64,000 nucleotides of DNA from Alphaproteobacteria bacterium (GCA_033344895.1 JAWPMN010000001.1:1426001-1490000); one strand, 5' to 3'. Positions 6,227 to 15,218 are shown, numbered from the stretch's first letter. The notes: generated by a model from the letters alone, not told the origin. Numbers and translations are program-made.

Positions 6227-8818
6227 TCAGCGGTTCCGGGCGGACTTCTTTTCGACGACGAGGTCCTGCAGGACCGCGAATGGGGAATCCGGATTGGGGC
6301 GTGCGGAGGCCGGTTTTGCCGCCTTCTGCTTCTTGTGCCCCTTCCTCTTGGCGCCGCGATTGCGCGAGACCGGCACAAAGACGGCACCGTTCGCGGCCGC
6401 CGTCTCGTCCGGCTTGAACCCCAGGGCGCGAAGGATGCCGGACAGGGCGGGGTCGCCTTCCGGCACACCGATCCGGGCGCAGAAGGCCGCATCGGGTTGA
6501 AGCGGCGTGCCCTTCTTGTGGTTCCGGATCTGGGCTGCCAATTGCTCCCAGCGGTCGAGCCGCAACGCGACCGGCCCCAGCGCCGCGTAGCCGAGAAGGG
6601 GCCAGACCTGTTCCGGCACGCGGTCGACCGGCAGGCTGGGGGCCGTGGCATTCGGGATTTCCGGCACGGGTCGACCGGCCGCCGCCGCCCACAGGATCGC
6701 CCGCGCGCGCACCGCCTTCACATCCAGAATGCCGGACAGATAGATCCAGTGGCGGCCAAGGCGCAGCCCGGCACGGGTCAACGCCGCACGGGCCGGTTCG
6801 CCCATCGCCTTGAGATTGTCCCGCGCCTCCCGCCGGGCGAGCGTCCCAAGCCCTTCACGCAGTTGGAACAGCAGCCCGCGGGCAGGCGAATCAAGCTCGT
6901 CCGCCGAAACCTTCGGCTCGTACAGAGCCGGCAGCCGACGGCGGAGATACCCGTCCAGAAATGCCTGGGCACGCAGCCGAACCCGTTCCGCAAGGGTCGA
7001 ATCGGCCAGCGAATGGGACAGGAGGACACAGCGCGGCGACAACAGGGAATCGCCCCGCTCCACCCGGGCGATCTCCCGCCCCTGCCAGGTGACGCGGCCC
7101 TCCGGTGTCATGCCGAATGCCTGGTCCTCCGACTGTTCGACCGCGCGGACCCGCAAAGGCGCGTCCGATGCCAGCGCCCGATGGGCGGCGGCCATCAGAG
7201 CCTTCGCCTCGCGCCGGTCCGCGGCATCGTGCGGCAGGAAACGCAGCCCCTCCATATGGCCGACGACATGACCTTCGACAATGACCTGACCCTTGGCGTT
7301 GACGGCGGACAGCATCTCGGCCCCGTCGGCGCCGCGCGATCGGCCGATGACCGTGGCGCGACGATCGACAAAGCGGTCGGTCAGCCGCTGATGCAGCGCA
7401 TCGGACAGGGAATCCTCGATCTGGCGGGTGCGCATCTGCCAGTCGGCCGCCCCGTCCAGCCAGTCCGCGCGGTGCGTGATGTAGGTCCAGGTGCGAATAT
7501 GGGCCAGCCGCGCGGTCAGCGTATCGATATCCCCGTCGGTGCGGTCCAGGCGTTCGATATGGCCGGCCACCCAATCCCTCGGCAGGCGCCCGTCGCAGTC
7601 GACCAAATGCGTGAACAGGTTCGCCACCAGTGTCGCGTGATGTTCCGGCATCGTCTTGCGGAAATCCGGCACCTGGCAGACGTCCCAGAGCAACTGAACC
7701 CGGTCGCGGCTGCCGGTACGCCCCTGCACCCCTTCGTCGCGCATCAAGGCGGCCAGAACCAGCTGATCGTCGGCGTCGCGCGCCCGGATCAGCTCGTCGC
7801 GGCCGGAATATTCGTTCAGGCTGGCGTAGAGCCGTTTCGGCGTCGCGAAATCGAGGGACCGGTTGCGCCAGAAGAGGTGCTTCACCGGCGGATAGTCATG
7901 ATCTTCGACGCGGCGCAGAATTTCCGGGTCCGGCGGCTTCATGTTGTTGGTGACGCCAAATGTGCCGTCATTCATGTGGCGCCCCGCCCGACCGGCGATC
8001 TGTCCGATCTCCGGTGCCGTCAACATCCGCCGCCGGGCGCCGTCGAACTTGCGCAACTGGGCGAAGGCGACATGGTCCACATCCATGTTCAGGCCCATCC
8101 CGATCGCATCGGTCGCCACCAGATAGTCGACTTCGCCTGCCTGGTACATCTCGACCTGGGCATTGCGGGTGCGCGGGCTCAACGCACCGAGCACGACCGC
8201 CGTTCCACCCCGCGTCTGACGCAATGCCTCCGCCAGTTCGTAGACCTGATCGACGGAGAAGGCGACGACCGCGCTGCGCCGTTTCAGGCGACTCAGCTTC
8301 TTTTCCCCGGCCCAGCTCAGGGTCGACAGCCGGTCCCGCCCCTCGATCATCGCATCGGGCACAAGAAGACGAATCATCTCCGTCATGCTGTCGGCGCCCA
8401 GGAACATGGTCTCCTGGCGTCCCCGGGCATGCAACAGCCGGTCGGTGAAGATGTGACCGCGTTCTGGATCGGCGCAGAGCTGGATTTCGTCGATGGCCAG
8501 GAAGTCGACGGACCGTTCCATCGGCATGGCTTCCACCGTGCAGACCAGGAAACGCGGATTCGGGGGGATGATCTTTTCCTCCCCGGTGATCAGCGCGACC
8601 GAGGCCCGTCCCACCCTGTCGACGATTCGGTCGTAATTCTCGCGCGCCAGAAGGCGCAGCGGAAACCCGATCATGCCGGTCGCGTGACCCAGCATCCGTT
8701 CCACGGCAAGGAAAGTTTTCCCGGTATTCGTCGGCCCCAGGACGGCGCGGATCGAGCCGCGGCGGTGCGATGACATCGCATGATGCGTTCCCGGACCGGG
8801 CACGTTTCGTCCTGTCAT
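6227..8818 (-). CDS. Suv3-like ATP-dependent RNA helicase
   Basis: 863 aa. Motif I is VLGPTNTGKTFLAVERM (about residue 27); motif II is the DEIQ form (FLAIDEIQLCADPERGH); motif V/VI region is VATDAIGMGLNMDVDHVAF and EIGQIAGRAGRHMNDG. This DEIQ plus GxTNTGKT combination marks Suv3-family superfamily 2 helicases, shared by mitochondria and alphaproteobacteria and associated with RNA turnover. A basic, Lys/Arg-rich tail follows (KRKGHKKQKAAKPASARP). The start could instead be ATG 8776 (MSSHRRG); neither has a convincing RBS. Usually followed by an S4-domain gene, here displaced to 3858. Confidence 0.9.
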   Translation of the reverse strand: MTGRNVPGPGTHHAMSSHRRGSIRAVLGPTNTGKTFLAVERMLGHATGMIGFPLRLLARENYDRIVDRVGRASVALITGEEKIIPPNPRFLVCTVEAMPMERSVDFLAIDEIQLCADPERGHIFTDRLLHARGRQETMFLGADSMTEMIRLLVPDAMIEGRDRLSTLSWAGEKKLSRLKRRSAVVAFSVDQVYELAEALRQTRGGTAVVLGALSPRTRNAQVEMYQAGEVDYLVATDAIGMGLNMDVDHVAFAQLRKFDGARRRMLTAPEIGQIAGRAGRHMNDGTFGVTNNMKPPDPEILRRVEDHDYPPVKHLFWRNRSLDFATPKRLYASLNEYSGRDELIRARDADDQLVLAALMRDEGVQGRTGSRDRVQLLWDVCQVPDFRKTMPEHHATLVANLFTHLVDCDGRLPRDWVAGHIERLDRTDGDIDTLTARLAHIRTWTYITHRADWLDGAADWQMRTRQIEDSLSDALHQRLTDRFVDRRATVIGRSRGADGAEMLSAVNAKGQVIVEGHVVGHMEGLRFLPHDAADRREAKALMAAAHRALASDAPLRVRAVEQSEDQAFGMTPEGRVTWQGREIARVERGDSLLSPRCVLLSHSLADSTLAERVRLRAQAFLDGYLRRRLPALYEPKVSADELDSPARGLLFQLREGLGTLARREARDNLKAMGEPARAALTRAGLRLGRHWIYLSGILDVKAVRARAILWAAAAGRPVPEIPNATAPSLPVDRVPEQVWPLLGYAALGPVALRLDRWEQLAAQIRNHKKGTPLQPDAAFCARIGVPEGDPALSGILRALGFKPDETAAANGAVFVPVSRNRGAKRKGHKKQKAAKPASARPNPDSPFAVLQDLVVEKKSARNR

Positions 8819-8908
8819 GTGGGTGAGCCTAGACGAATCTGGAGGACAGGTGAACCGGAACCCGTCGATTTCTGAACGGGTTCATTGATTTTTCATACGA
8901 ACAATAAG

Positions 8909-8936
8909 TTGAACGATCAATCAATAAATGGTTCAA
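8909..8936. promoter_or_regulatory. Candidate BetI operator upstream of the TetR/BetI-like gene
   Basis: TTGAACGATCAATCAA (8909-8924) is a near-palindrome with TTGA/TCAA ends and the TTGAACG half-site known from BetI boxes. A further GTTCAA at 8931-8936 is the exact inverse of TTGAAC at 8909-8914. It lies in the AT-rich divergent promoter region between the helicase and the regulator, fitting autoregulation. Assignment rests on resemblance to published bet operators. Confidence 0.55.
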
Positions 8937-8974
8937 TGATACAAGTATCTGATCTAAAGGGGATATGGGGTTCG

Positions 8975-9565
8975 GTGGCACGCCGCTCAATTGAAGAAAT
9001 CCGTCGTCAGGAGTTGATCGAAGCCTGTCTGGCCGTCGTTGCGGAAGAGGGCCATGACGCCGCGACGACCCAGCGGATCGCCGCGCGGGCCGAGACCTCC
9101 GCCGGGATCGTGCACCACTATTTCGGCGACAAGGCGAGCCTGCTTCATGCTGCCATGCGCGCTGTCCGCATGCCTGTCGTCACCGCCTATCGCGACCGGC
9201 TGGAATCCGCGGGCATCGCCGACGGATCGGGACGCGCGGCGCTGTCCGCCTGTATCGATGCCCATCTGGACCCCGCAATCCTGACGGTCCGGCGGGCGGC
9301 CTGCTGGCTGCAGTTCACGTCGCGTGTTGCCTACGAGCCGGAATATGCCCGTATCCATGCTGCCGTGCGGTGCCGCCAGGTCGCAGCCCTGCGCCGGTCG
9401 CTGCGCGCCATGGCCGCCGATCCGGGCGCCGCACCGATGCTGGCCCTGCGCCTGGCCGTGATCATCGATGGATACTGGACGGAATGCGCCACGCGGGAAG
9501 GCGGCCTGCAGCCCGGGGAGGCCCGAACCGCCATCGATGCCATTCTGTCGGATTCCGTTTTGTAA
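8975..9565 (+). CDS. betI: TetR-family regulator, BetI-like
   Basis: 196 aa from GTG 8975 (VARRSIEEIRRQELIEACL), close to BetI length; upstream starts at 8939 and 8885 are possible but run through the operator region. HTH: ATTQRIAARAETSAGIVHHYFGDKASLLHAAMRA (about residues 28-61), the BetI-type SxGIVxHYFxxKxxLL pattern. The C-terminal half has RAACWLQFTSRVAYEPEYARI, matching BetI's ligand domain. BetI represses choline-to-betaine genes and is released by choline. No betA/betB lies beside it here, so the target is uncertain; betC is 33 kb away. Confidence 0.75.
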   Translation: MARRSIEEIRRQELIEACLAVVAEEGHDAATTQRIAARAETSAGIVHHYFGDKASLLHAAMRAVRMPVVTAYRDRLESAGIADGSGRAALSACIDAHLDPAILTVRRAACWLQFTSRVAYEPEYARIHAAVRCRQVAALRRSLRAMAADPGAAPMLALRLAVIIDGYWTECATREGGLQPGEARTAIDAILSDSVL

Positions 9566-9595
9566 CCGACCGGATTGAGGGATAGGCTTCCTGCC

Positions 9596-10300
9596 ATGAT
9601 GCACCATTTGATCCGTTCATGCCTGCTGGCGCTGATTGTGGCGCTGACCGCGAGCTGCTACCTGCCCAACAAGTTCGAACTGACGATGCAGGTTGCCCCG
9701 GACGGGCGCTATTCGATCGCCTATGACGGCACGCTGACCCAGCTTCAGTTTCTGCAGCGGATCGGTACCGGCGAGTTGAAGGGTGACGCCATCGATGAGT
9801 ATGTCGGCATCTACGAGAACGAGATGCGGCGCAATTCCGGCTTCAAGGAAGTCTCGTATCAGGGCAATGCCGAGTATCAGGTGAAGTATGAGAAGCAGGG
9901 CAGTCTGGCAAAGGAGAAGCAGTTCAGCTTCCCCTCCCGTCGGGGCATCATGCTGGGTCTGCGCCGGTGGACCGCGGAAAGCGCCCAAGACTACGTTGCC
10001 CGTTTCGAGGCGACCGGTCACCCGGCATTGCAATCGCTGGCGGAGGCCGGCTTCGCCCGCGAACCCCATATCATGGAGCTGTTCGGCGACCGCCTGCCCG
10101 CAAAGATGCGGCAGGATCTGATTGCCAATGGCTTCTGGATTCAGGGCGAAATCCGCGTCTGGACCGACGCCAAGGTCGGGTATCACAACGCCAATCAGGT
10201 GGTCGAGGGCAGTCCCAGCCTGTATGTCTGGAGCATCGACGACCTGAACGATCCATCACCGCACATGATCCTCGCCTGGACGCCGCCGCCGGGCGAATAG
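9596..10300 (+). CDS. Putative lipoprotein of unknown function
   Basis: 234 aa from ATG 9596. The signal peptide ends in a lipobox, LIVALTASC, with the lipidated Cys near residue 21, so the mature protein should be anchored in a membrane facing the periplasm. The mature part (YLPNKFELTMQVAPDGRYSI onward) is soluble and mixed alpha/beta, with no domain I recognise. It starts 30 bp after the BetI-like gene and is followed 44 bp later by the DUF350 gene, suggesting a small co-transcribed envelope group. Confidence 0.7.
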   Translation: MMHHLIRSCLLALIVALTASCYLPNKFELTMQVAPDGRYSIAYDGTLTQLQFLQRIGTGELKGDAIDEYVGIYENEMRRNSGFKEVSYQGNAEYQVKYEKQGSLAKEKQFSFPSRRGIMLGLRRWTAESAQDYVARFEATGHPALQSLAEAGFAREPHIMELFGDRLPAKMRQDLIANGFWIQGEIRVWTDAKVGYHNANQVVEGSPSLYVWSIDDLNDPSPHMILAWTPPPGE

Positions 10301-10344
10301 GCCAGGCAGCGGACGGCCCCAGGGACCACGCAACAGGACATCTC

Positions 10345-10764
10345 ATGGAATTCACTCCCATTTTGCAGAGCCTGCTGGCCGGGTTCCCCTATCTGCTGCT
10401 GCATTTCGGGCTGACCCTGGCAATCTGGATCGCAGGCGTGCTGCTGTATGCCGTCTCGACGCCGTATCACGAGTTGGCACTGATCCGGCAGAACAATGTT
10501 GCGGCGGCGGTCACTCTGTCGGGGGCGATGCTGGGATTGGCAATTCCCCTGGCCTTTGCCATGGCGGCCAGCGTAAGCGCCGCCGACATCCTGGTCTGGG
10601 GCGCGGTGACGATCATCGTTCAGATTCTGGTCTACCGGGCCATCGACCTGGTGCTGCGCGGCCTGCCGAAACGTGTCGAAGCCGGCGAGATCGGCCCGGC
10701 GATTCTGGTTTCCGCCACCAAGCTGTCCGTCGCGGCATTCAACGCGGCGGCGGTGTCGGGATAG
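10345..10764 (+). CDS. DUF350 (YjfL-like) inner-membrane protein
   Basis: 139 aa from ATG 10345 with an AGGA RBS. Four hydrophobic segments: about 12-38 (PYLLLHFGLTLAIWIAGVLL), 50-75 (NNVAAAVTLSGAMLGLAIPL), 80-105 (DILVWGAVTIIVQILVYRA) and 120-138. The N-A-A-x-A-x-x-x-x-G pattern in TM2 is typical of the DUF350/YjfL family, whose biochemical role is unknown. It sits between a lipoprotein gene and a serine protease gene on the same strand. Confidence 0.75.
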   Translation: MEFTPILQSLLAGFPYLLLHFGLTLAIWIAGVLLYAVSTPYHELALIRQNNVAAAVTLSGAMLGLAIPLAFAMAASVSAADILVWGAVTIIVQILVYRAIDLVLRGLPKRVEAGEIGPAILVSATKLSVAAFNAAAVSG

Positions 10765-10779
10765 GCCGGACCCCGCCGC

Positions 10780-11613
10780 ATGCGTCCGATCGACATCATC
10801 GCCCTGCTGATCATGTTCGGGGTGCTGGCGGCCTCGCTGCTGGGGCTGTTCGATGACGGTTCCCAGCCGCGGGAAGAACGTCGGCGGCCGGCACCTGCCG
10901 GCCCGGCCCTGCCCGACCCCAGCCCCCGGGACCCGGTGGTAATGGTCCAGGAAAGCGACCGCCGGGGAAACAGCGTCGGCACAGCATTTTCCCTGGATTC
11001 CGAAGGCGTATGGATGACCGCGCGTCATGTCGTCGAAGGGTGCAGCAAGGTCGGAATCCTGCGCGACCGGGAAAATGCGGTGCGCGTCCACCGGATCTGG
11101 ATTCATCCGGATGCCGATCTGGCAATTCTGTCCGAGACCCTGAAGCGCCCCGCCCTGGCGTTTGCCGACCGCCTGCCGACACTCGGGGAAACCGGCTACG
11201 GAATCGGATATCCGCAGGGCAATCCGGGCGACGTGACCGGCACCCTGATCGGGCGCGCCGTTTCGGTCCGGAGCACCCGACAGGACAAGCGGGAGCCGAT
11301 CCTGACCTGGGCGGAAACCGCGCGCTTCCCGGATTTCGAGGGATCGCTGGGCGGGATCAGCGGCGGCCCCCTCTTCGTTTCGGAAGGCCTGGTTGCGGGC
11401 GTGGTGATCTCCGGCTCGCCACGCAGAGGCCGTTTCAACACGGCGGCCCCGCGCAGCTTTCCCGCGGCCCTGGCGGCGGCCGGCCTGAGAAGGCAGGCAG
11501 ATATTCGATTCTACCCCACCCCGGACGACATAAGCGAAAGCAGATTTGACGGGCTCGGAGACGCTCTGCGGAGTGCCGGCGCGGTCGCCCAGGTCTTTTG
11601 TCTGGTCGAATGA
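10780..11613 (+). CDS. Membrane-anchored trypsin-like serine protease
   Basis: 277 aa. The N-terminal hydrophobic anchor is residues 4-24 (IDIIALLIMFGVLAASLLGL), then a Pro/Arg-rich linker to about 50, then a trypsin/DegP-like fold. The triad is visible: His in WMTARHVVEG, Asp in HPDADLAIL and Ser in GGISGGPLFV. No PDZ domain follows. The protein is predicted to act in the periplasm as a small anchored protease or, if inactive, a binding protein. It follows the DUF350 gene by 15 bp. Confidence 0.8.
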   Translation: MRPIDIIALLIMFGVLAASLLGLFDDGSQPREERRRPAPAGPALPDPSPRDPVVMVQESDRRGNSVGTAFSLDSEGVWMTARHVVEGCSKVGILRDRENAVRVHRIWIHPDADLAILSETLKRPALAFADRLPTLGETGYGIGYPQGNPGDVTGTLIGRAVSVRSTRQDKREPILTWAETARFPDFEGSLGGISGGPLFVSEGLVAGVVISGSPRRGRFNTAAPRSFPAALAAAGLRRQADIRFYPTPDDISESRFDGLGDALRSAGAVAQVFCLVE

Positions 11614-11992
11614 GGTAACCTGACACCGTCGGATGCAGCGGAAACCGTCGCGTTTTTAACCAAAACAGAAGACGAAACGACCTCCCGGCGGAACTTTCGT
11701 ACGGGCTTATAAATTAATAAGGACAAAATTTTTTGCATTGTTTATCAATATTATCATACCGCAAATCAAAATATTGTGGTGTGACAACGACATGAACAAT
11801 ACAGTTAGATTTATCTAAATTTCGAAAATAATTTGAATTCCATTACAGAATAAATCCAACACTATTTCGATCATTATCCAATTCGATACTCATTGCTTTT
11901 CAAATCTGACTTTTTGAATGTCGACACCGGCAAACAGCCACCAAATCGGCAAGTCCGCCGAAATCGTGTCTTGCAGAGGTGAGGACAAAAAC
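11614..11992. promoter_or_regulatory. AT-rich noncoding region upstream of the pilin gene
   Basis: A 379-bp gap with no credible ORF, strikingly AT-rich (about 11700-11930) against a G+C-rich background. It carries the flp promoter and 5' UTR; the RBS AGGTGAGGA ends 7 bp before the pilin ATG. I could not assign a single -35/-10 pair with confidence because many AT-rich hexamers fit. Such upstream regions commonly bind nucleoid proteins or pilus regulators. Confidence 0.5.
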
Positions 11993-12235
11993 ATGCTGAC
12001 GAACAAACTGACAGAGTTCCTGAAAGACGAATCCGGGGCGACAGCCATCGAATACGGCCTGATCGCGGGTCTGGTCTCCGTCGCCGCCATCGGCGCGTTG
12101 CAGCTGATGGGCACGTCCCTGGTCGATATCTTCACGGTCGTCCAGACCGAGCTGGACAGCGCGGCGCAATCCGCGACCAGCAGTGGATCGGGCAGCGGCA
12201 CGGGCGACGGCTCGACCAGCGGTACAGGCGGCTGA
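11993..12235 (+). CDS. flp: Flp/Fap-type type IVb pilin
   Basis: 80 aa from ATG 11993 (MLTNKLTEFLKDESGATAIEYGLIAG), preferred over the in-frame GTG/ATG starts upstream because it has a clear RBS and canonical length. The leader is cleaved after Gly at ESG/ATAIEYGLIAG; the mature pilin starts ATAIEYGL with the conserved Glu5 and Tyr6 of Flp pilins. A hydrophobic helix follows (LIAGLVSVAAIGAL). The C-terminal 20 residues are a Ser/Gly repeat tail (SGSGSGTGDGSTSGTGG), an oddity that may be surface exposed. It heads the Tad locus. Confidence 0.95.
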   Translation: MLTNKLTEFLKDESGATAIEYGLIAGLVSVAAIGALQLMGTSLVDIFTVVQTELDSAAQSATSSGSGSGTGDGSTSGTGG

Positions 12236-12273
12236 TCGCATTTCCCTGGCCCTGTCGGGAATGGGGCGGGATT

Positions 12274-12299
12274 CGGCGCGGGGGATAATAGCGCCGTTT
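12274..12299 (+). terminator. Possible attenuator between flp and cpaA
   Basis: CGGCGC (12274-12279) pairs with GCGCCG (12291-12296) over an 11-nt loop, followed by TTT. A partial terminator after the pilin gene would allow far more pilin than machinery, as is common in tad loci. The stem is short and the U-tract poor. Confidence 0.35.
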
Positions 12300-12358
12300 C
12301 CCGCCTCCCGGCGGCCGGGTGACCTGCAATCAACCCGCACCGAGAGGGACCGGTAGCG

Positions 12359-12874
12359 ATGTTCGATCCACTTCTATCCTTGTGGCAGTCCGGGGATGCC
12401 CGGCACGCGGTTCTGATCGCCGGTATCGCACTGACGGTCTGGGCCGCGGCGACGGACCTCCGCCACTTCATCATTCCGAACAGAACGATTGTCGCGCTGT
12501 TTGCGGGCGGCGCGATTTGGATTCTGGTGTCCGGCGCCGCGCCCGGAACGCATCTTGCCGCATTCGCCACGGTACTGGCCCTCGGCTTTGCTGCCTATGC
12601 GCTCGGCTTCTTCGGCGCGGGGGATGCGAAACTGATGGCTGTCCTGGCCTTGTGGACCGGGCCTCAGGTCGCCGTCGCGCTGGTCCTGCAGACATTGCTG
12701 TTCGGCGCCATCCTGGCATTCGTGTGGATGCTGAGCCGCCCGGTCCGCACTCTGCTGATGGCGGCCGGCCTGCCGGTCGATCCCGACCCGCCCGCCCAGA
12801 TCCCCTACGCCGTCGCCATCGCGGCGGCCGCGCTTTTCGCCTTTGCAGGCCTCTGGCCGCCGCTCGGCGTCTGA
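12359..12874 (+). CDS. cpaA: Prepilin peptidase CpaA/TadV
   Basis: 171 aa, multi-pass membrane aspartic protease that cleaves the Flp leader. The two catalytic Asp are visible: D33 in AATDLRHFIIPN and D82 in GFFGAGDAKLMA, the latter being the GxGDxK hallmark. About five or six TM segments cover the rest. It lacks the N-methyltransferase domain of PilD-type enzymes, as expected for TadV. Confidence 0.93.
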   Translation: MFDPLLSLWQSGDARHAVLIAGIALTVWAAATDLRHFIIPNRTIVALFAGGAIWILVSGAAPGTHLAAFATVLALGFAAYALGFFGAGDAKLMAVLALWTGPQVAVALVLQTLLFGAILAFVWMLSRPVRTLLMAAGLPVDPDPPAQIPYAVAIAAAALFAFAGLWPPLGV

Positions 12875-12888
12875 GAAGGAGACGGGCC

Positions 12889-13800
12889 ATGCGTGTCAAA
12901 CTGCTTCTTCTTCTACTGGTCGCCGGGGGCGCCGCCTTCGGCGCGGTGACGGTCGCGCGCGGCTGGCTGGAGGACCGCCGGGCAGAGCTGCTGGCGTTGC
13001 AGACCAGCACGCCGGTCCAGGTCGAGACCATCGACACCGTCGAGGTTCTGGTCGCAAGGGAGGATCTGCCGAGCGGCACTTTCCTGCATATCGATCAATT
13101 CGTCTGGACCCCGTTCCCCAGCGAGAACCTGCCTGAAACCTATCTGACCCGCGCGACGATGGGCGAAGAGGGCCTGACCGGCGCGGTGATCCGCGGTGCG
13201 ATCACCTCCGGGGAGCCCCTGACCGTCGGCCGCGTGATCCGGCCGGGCGACCGCGGCTTCCTGGCGGCCGTGCTTCGGCCCGGGCTGCGTGCGGTTTCGG
13301 TGCCCGTCGACGCCACGACCGGCATCGCGGGCTTCGTCTTCCCCGGCGACAGGGTGGACCTGCTTCTGACCCATGAGGTCGAGCTGTCGCAGCGCATGAA
13401 GCGCTTGGCGACGGAGACCGTGCTGACCGACATCAGGGTGCTGGCCGTCGACCAGCGCACAGACGATACCGAGGGTGAACCGACCCTCGCCAAGACGGCC
13501 ACGCTGGAAGTCGATTCCAAGGCGGCCGAAGTGATCGCCGTCGCCCTCAGAATGGGGCGCCTGTCCCTCGCTCTGCGCTCTCTGGCGCAGGATTCCGACG
13601 CCCTGGCGACGGCGACCCCTTCCCCTGACGCACAGACCTACACCTGGGACAGCCAGGCCAGCCGTCTGCTGCCCCCGATCTCCGCCCCGGCGCAACCGGT
13701 GCGGAGTGCGCCGGCAAGACCAGCCCCGCCCAAGGTCACCGTCACGGTGATCCGGCGCGGTGAAACGGAGACCGTCGAGTTCAGGGATACGGGATCATGA
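12889..13800 (+). CDS. cpaB: Pilus assembly protein CpaB/RcpC
   Basis: 303 aa from ATG 12889 (RBS AAGGAGA); the open frame extends upstream across cpaA but those residues are not real. An N-terminal TM segment (residues 4-21) is followed by a SAF domain (VEVLVAREDLPSGTFLHIDQF) and the RcpC/CpaB core (RAVSVPVDATTGIAGFVFPGDRVDLLLTHE). A Pro/Ala-rich C-terminal tail follows. CpaB is a periplasmic component thought to stabilise or gate the secretin. Its stop overlaps the cpaC ATG (ATGA). Confidence 0.93.
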   Translation: MRVKLLLLLLVAGGAAFGAVTVARGWLEDRRAELLALQTSTPVQVETIDTVEVLVAREDLPSGTFLHIDQFVWTPFPSENLPETYLTRATMGEEGLTGAVIRGAITSGEPLTVGRVIRPGDRGFLAAVLRPGLRAVSVPVDATTGIAGFVFPGDRVDLLLTHEVELSQRMKRLATETVLTDIRVLAVDQRTDDTEGEPTLAKTATLEVDSKAAEVIAVALRMGRLSLALRSLAQDSDALATATPSPDAQTYTWDSQASRLLPPISAPAQPVRSAPARPAPPKVTVTVIRRGETETVEFRDTGS

Positions 13801-15206
13801 CCCCCGGCATTCGAACCCTGGCACTGGCCCTGGCCGCGGTCGCCGGCACGGGATGGGGCATCGCGGCGCCGCCGGTCGCGACCCCGGTCCTGGCCGACAC
13901 CCACACCGCCGACGCGCCGGGCCGCGCCGGACCGATCGCCCTCGATCTGGGGGCGGGCGAGATGCTGCAACTGGCCGGGCGCGCAACCGCCGTCTACGTC
14001 GCCAATGACGAGGTCGCGGATGTGCAGTTGCGGACGCCGATGCTGCTCTATGTGTTCGGCAAGGCTGCGGGTGAAACGACCCTGACCGTCATCGGCCAGA
14101 ACGACGAGGTGCTGCTGTCGCGTCGTGTTCAGGTGCGTCACAACACGGTGCGACTGCAGGAACTGATCGCCATCATTCAGCCGGATGCGCAGGTCGATCT
14201 GGAATCGATCCGGCAGTCGCTGGTGATCTCCGGCCATGTGCCCAGCGCCGAGGCCGCGGAAGACATCTTTCAACTGGCGCGGACCGTGATCGGTGAGGAC
14301 GGGCTGATCCTGAACCACATGCGCGTCGGGGCACCGAACCAGGTCAACCTGCGCGTCCGCATTGCCGAGGTCAGCCGCGAGACGACCAAGCGACTGGGCT
14401 TCAGCTGGGACATTCTGAAGACTGCCGGGGAATTCAGTTTCGGACTGGCGACCGGCGGCTTCATCTCCGGCGCGGTAGACGGATCCAGCATCCTGTCGCT
14501 GGCAAAGGACGGCAGCGGCTTCGACGTCAACGGCCTGATCGACGCGCTGGACGATCAGGGTTTGATTACCGTTCTGGCGGAACCGAACCTGACGGCGCTG
14601 AGCGGCGAATCGGCGAACTTCCTCGCCGGCGGCGAATTCCCGATTCCGGTCCCGGACGGCGACGACGGCGCGATCACCATCGTCTTCAAGAAATTCGGCG
14701 TCAGCCTGGCCTTCATGCCGGTGGTGATGGGCGACGGCCGCCTGCATATCAAGGTCAGCACGGAGGTCAGCCAGTTGGCGACGGCCGGGGCTGTTTCCTT
14801 CAACGGGTTCAACATTCCGGCCCTGACCGTCCGCCAGGCAACGACTACGGTGAACCTGAACAGCGGTCAGAGCTTCGCCATCGCGGGCCTGCTGCAGAAC
14901 ACCACCAATCAGGACGTGTCGGGGGTCACCGGGCTGGGCGACATCCCGATCCTGGGCGCCCTGTTCCGGTCCACCGATTTTCAGCGCGACGAGAGCGAGC
15001 TGGTGGTCATCGTGACGCCCTATGTGGTGCGCCCGACCTCCGGAAAGCTGGCACTGCCGACCGACGGTTTCGAGCCCGCATCCGACCGGGAACGGATGGC
15101 CAATGCCGCCGACCACAGCCCGCGCGTGCCGGATTCCCACAGAACCCCGCTGAACAGCGACGGAACCCAGGGCCTGAAAGGGCCCGGCGGATTCCTGTTG
15201 CGCTGA
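13797..15206 (+). CDS. cpaC: Outer-membrane secretin CpaC/RcpA
   Basis: 469 aa with a signal peptide (about residues 1-35). The N-terminal N0/BON-like part has DLGAGEMLQLAGRATAVYVAN and AGETTLTVIGQNDEVLLSRR; the C-terminal secretin domain has AEPNLTALSGESANFLAGGE, a SLAFMPVVMG strand and IPILGALFRS. It forms the multimeric outer-membrane pore for the Flp pilus. It starts inside the cpaB stop (ATGA overlap) and precedes cpaD by 12 bp. Confidence 0.94.
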   Translation: MTPGIRTLALALAAVAGTGWGIAAPPVATPVLADTHTADAPGRAGPIALDLGAGEMLQLAGRATAVYVANDEVADVQLRTPMLLYVFGKAAGETTLTVIGQNDEVLLSRRVQVRHNTVRLQELIAIIQPDAQVDLESIRQSLVISGHVPSAEAAEDIFQLARTVIGEDGLILNHMRVGAPNQVNLRVRIAEVSRETTKRLGFSWDILKTAGEFSFGLATGGFISGAVDGSSILSLAKDGSGFDVNGLIDALDDQGLITVLAEPNLTALSGESANFLAGGEFPIPVPDGDDGAITIVFKKFGVSLAFMPVVMGDGRLHIKVSTEVSQLATAGAVSFNGFNIPALTVRQATTTVNLNSGQSFAIAGLLQNTTNQDVSGVTGLGDIPILGALFRSTDFQRDESELVVIVTPYVVRPTSGKLALPTDGFEPASDRERMANAADHSPRVPDSHRTPLNSDGTQGLKGPGGFLLR

Positions 15207-15218
15207 GGACGCACTGCC

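Noticed and set aside
6335-8773. An 812-codon plus-strand open frame opposite the helicase
   Set aside because: Mirror frame of the Suv3-like helicase; no RBS, no domain.
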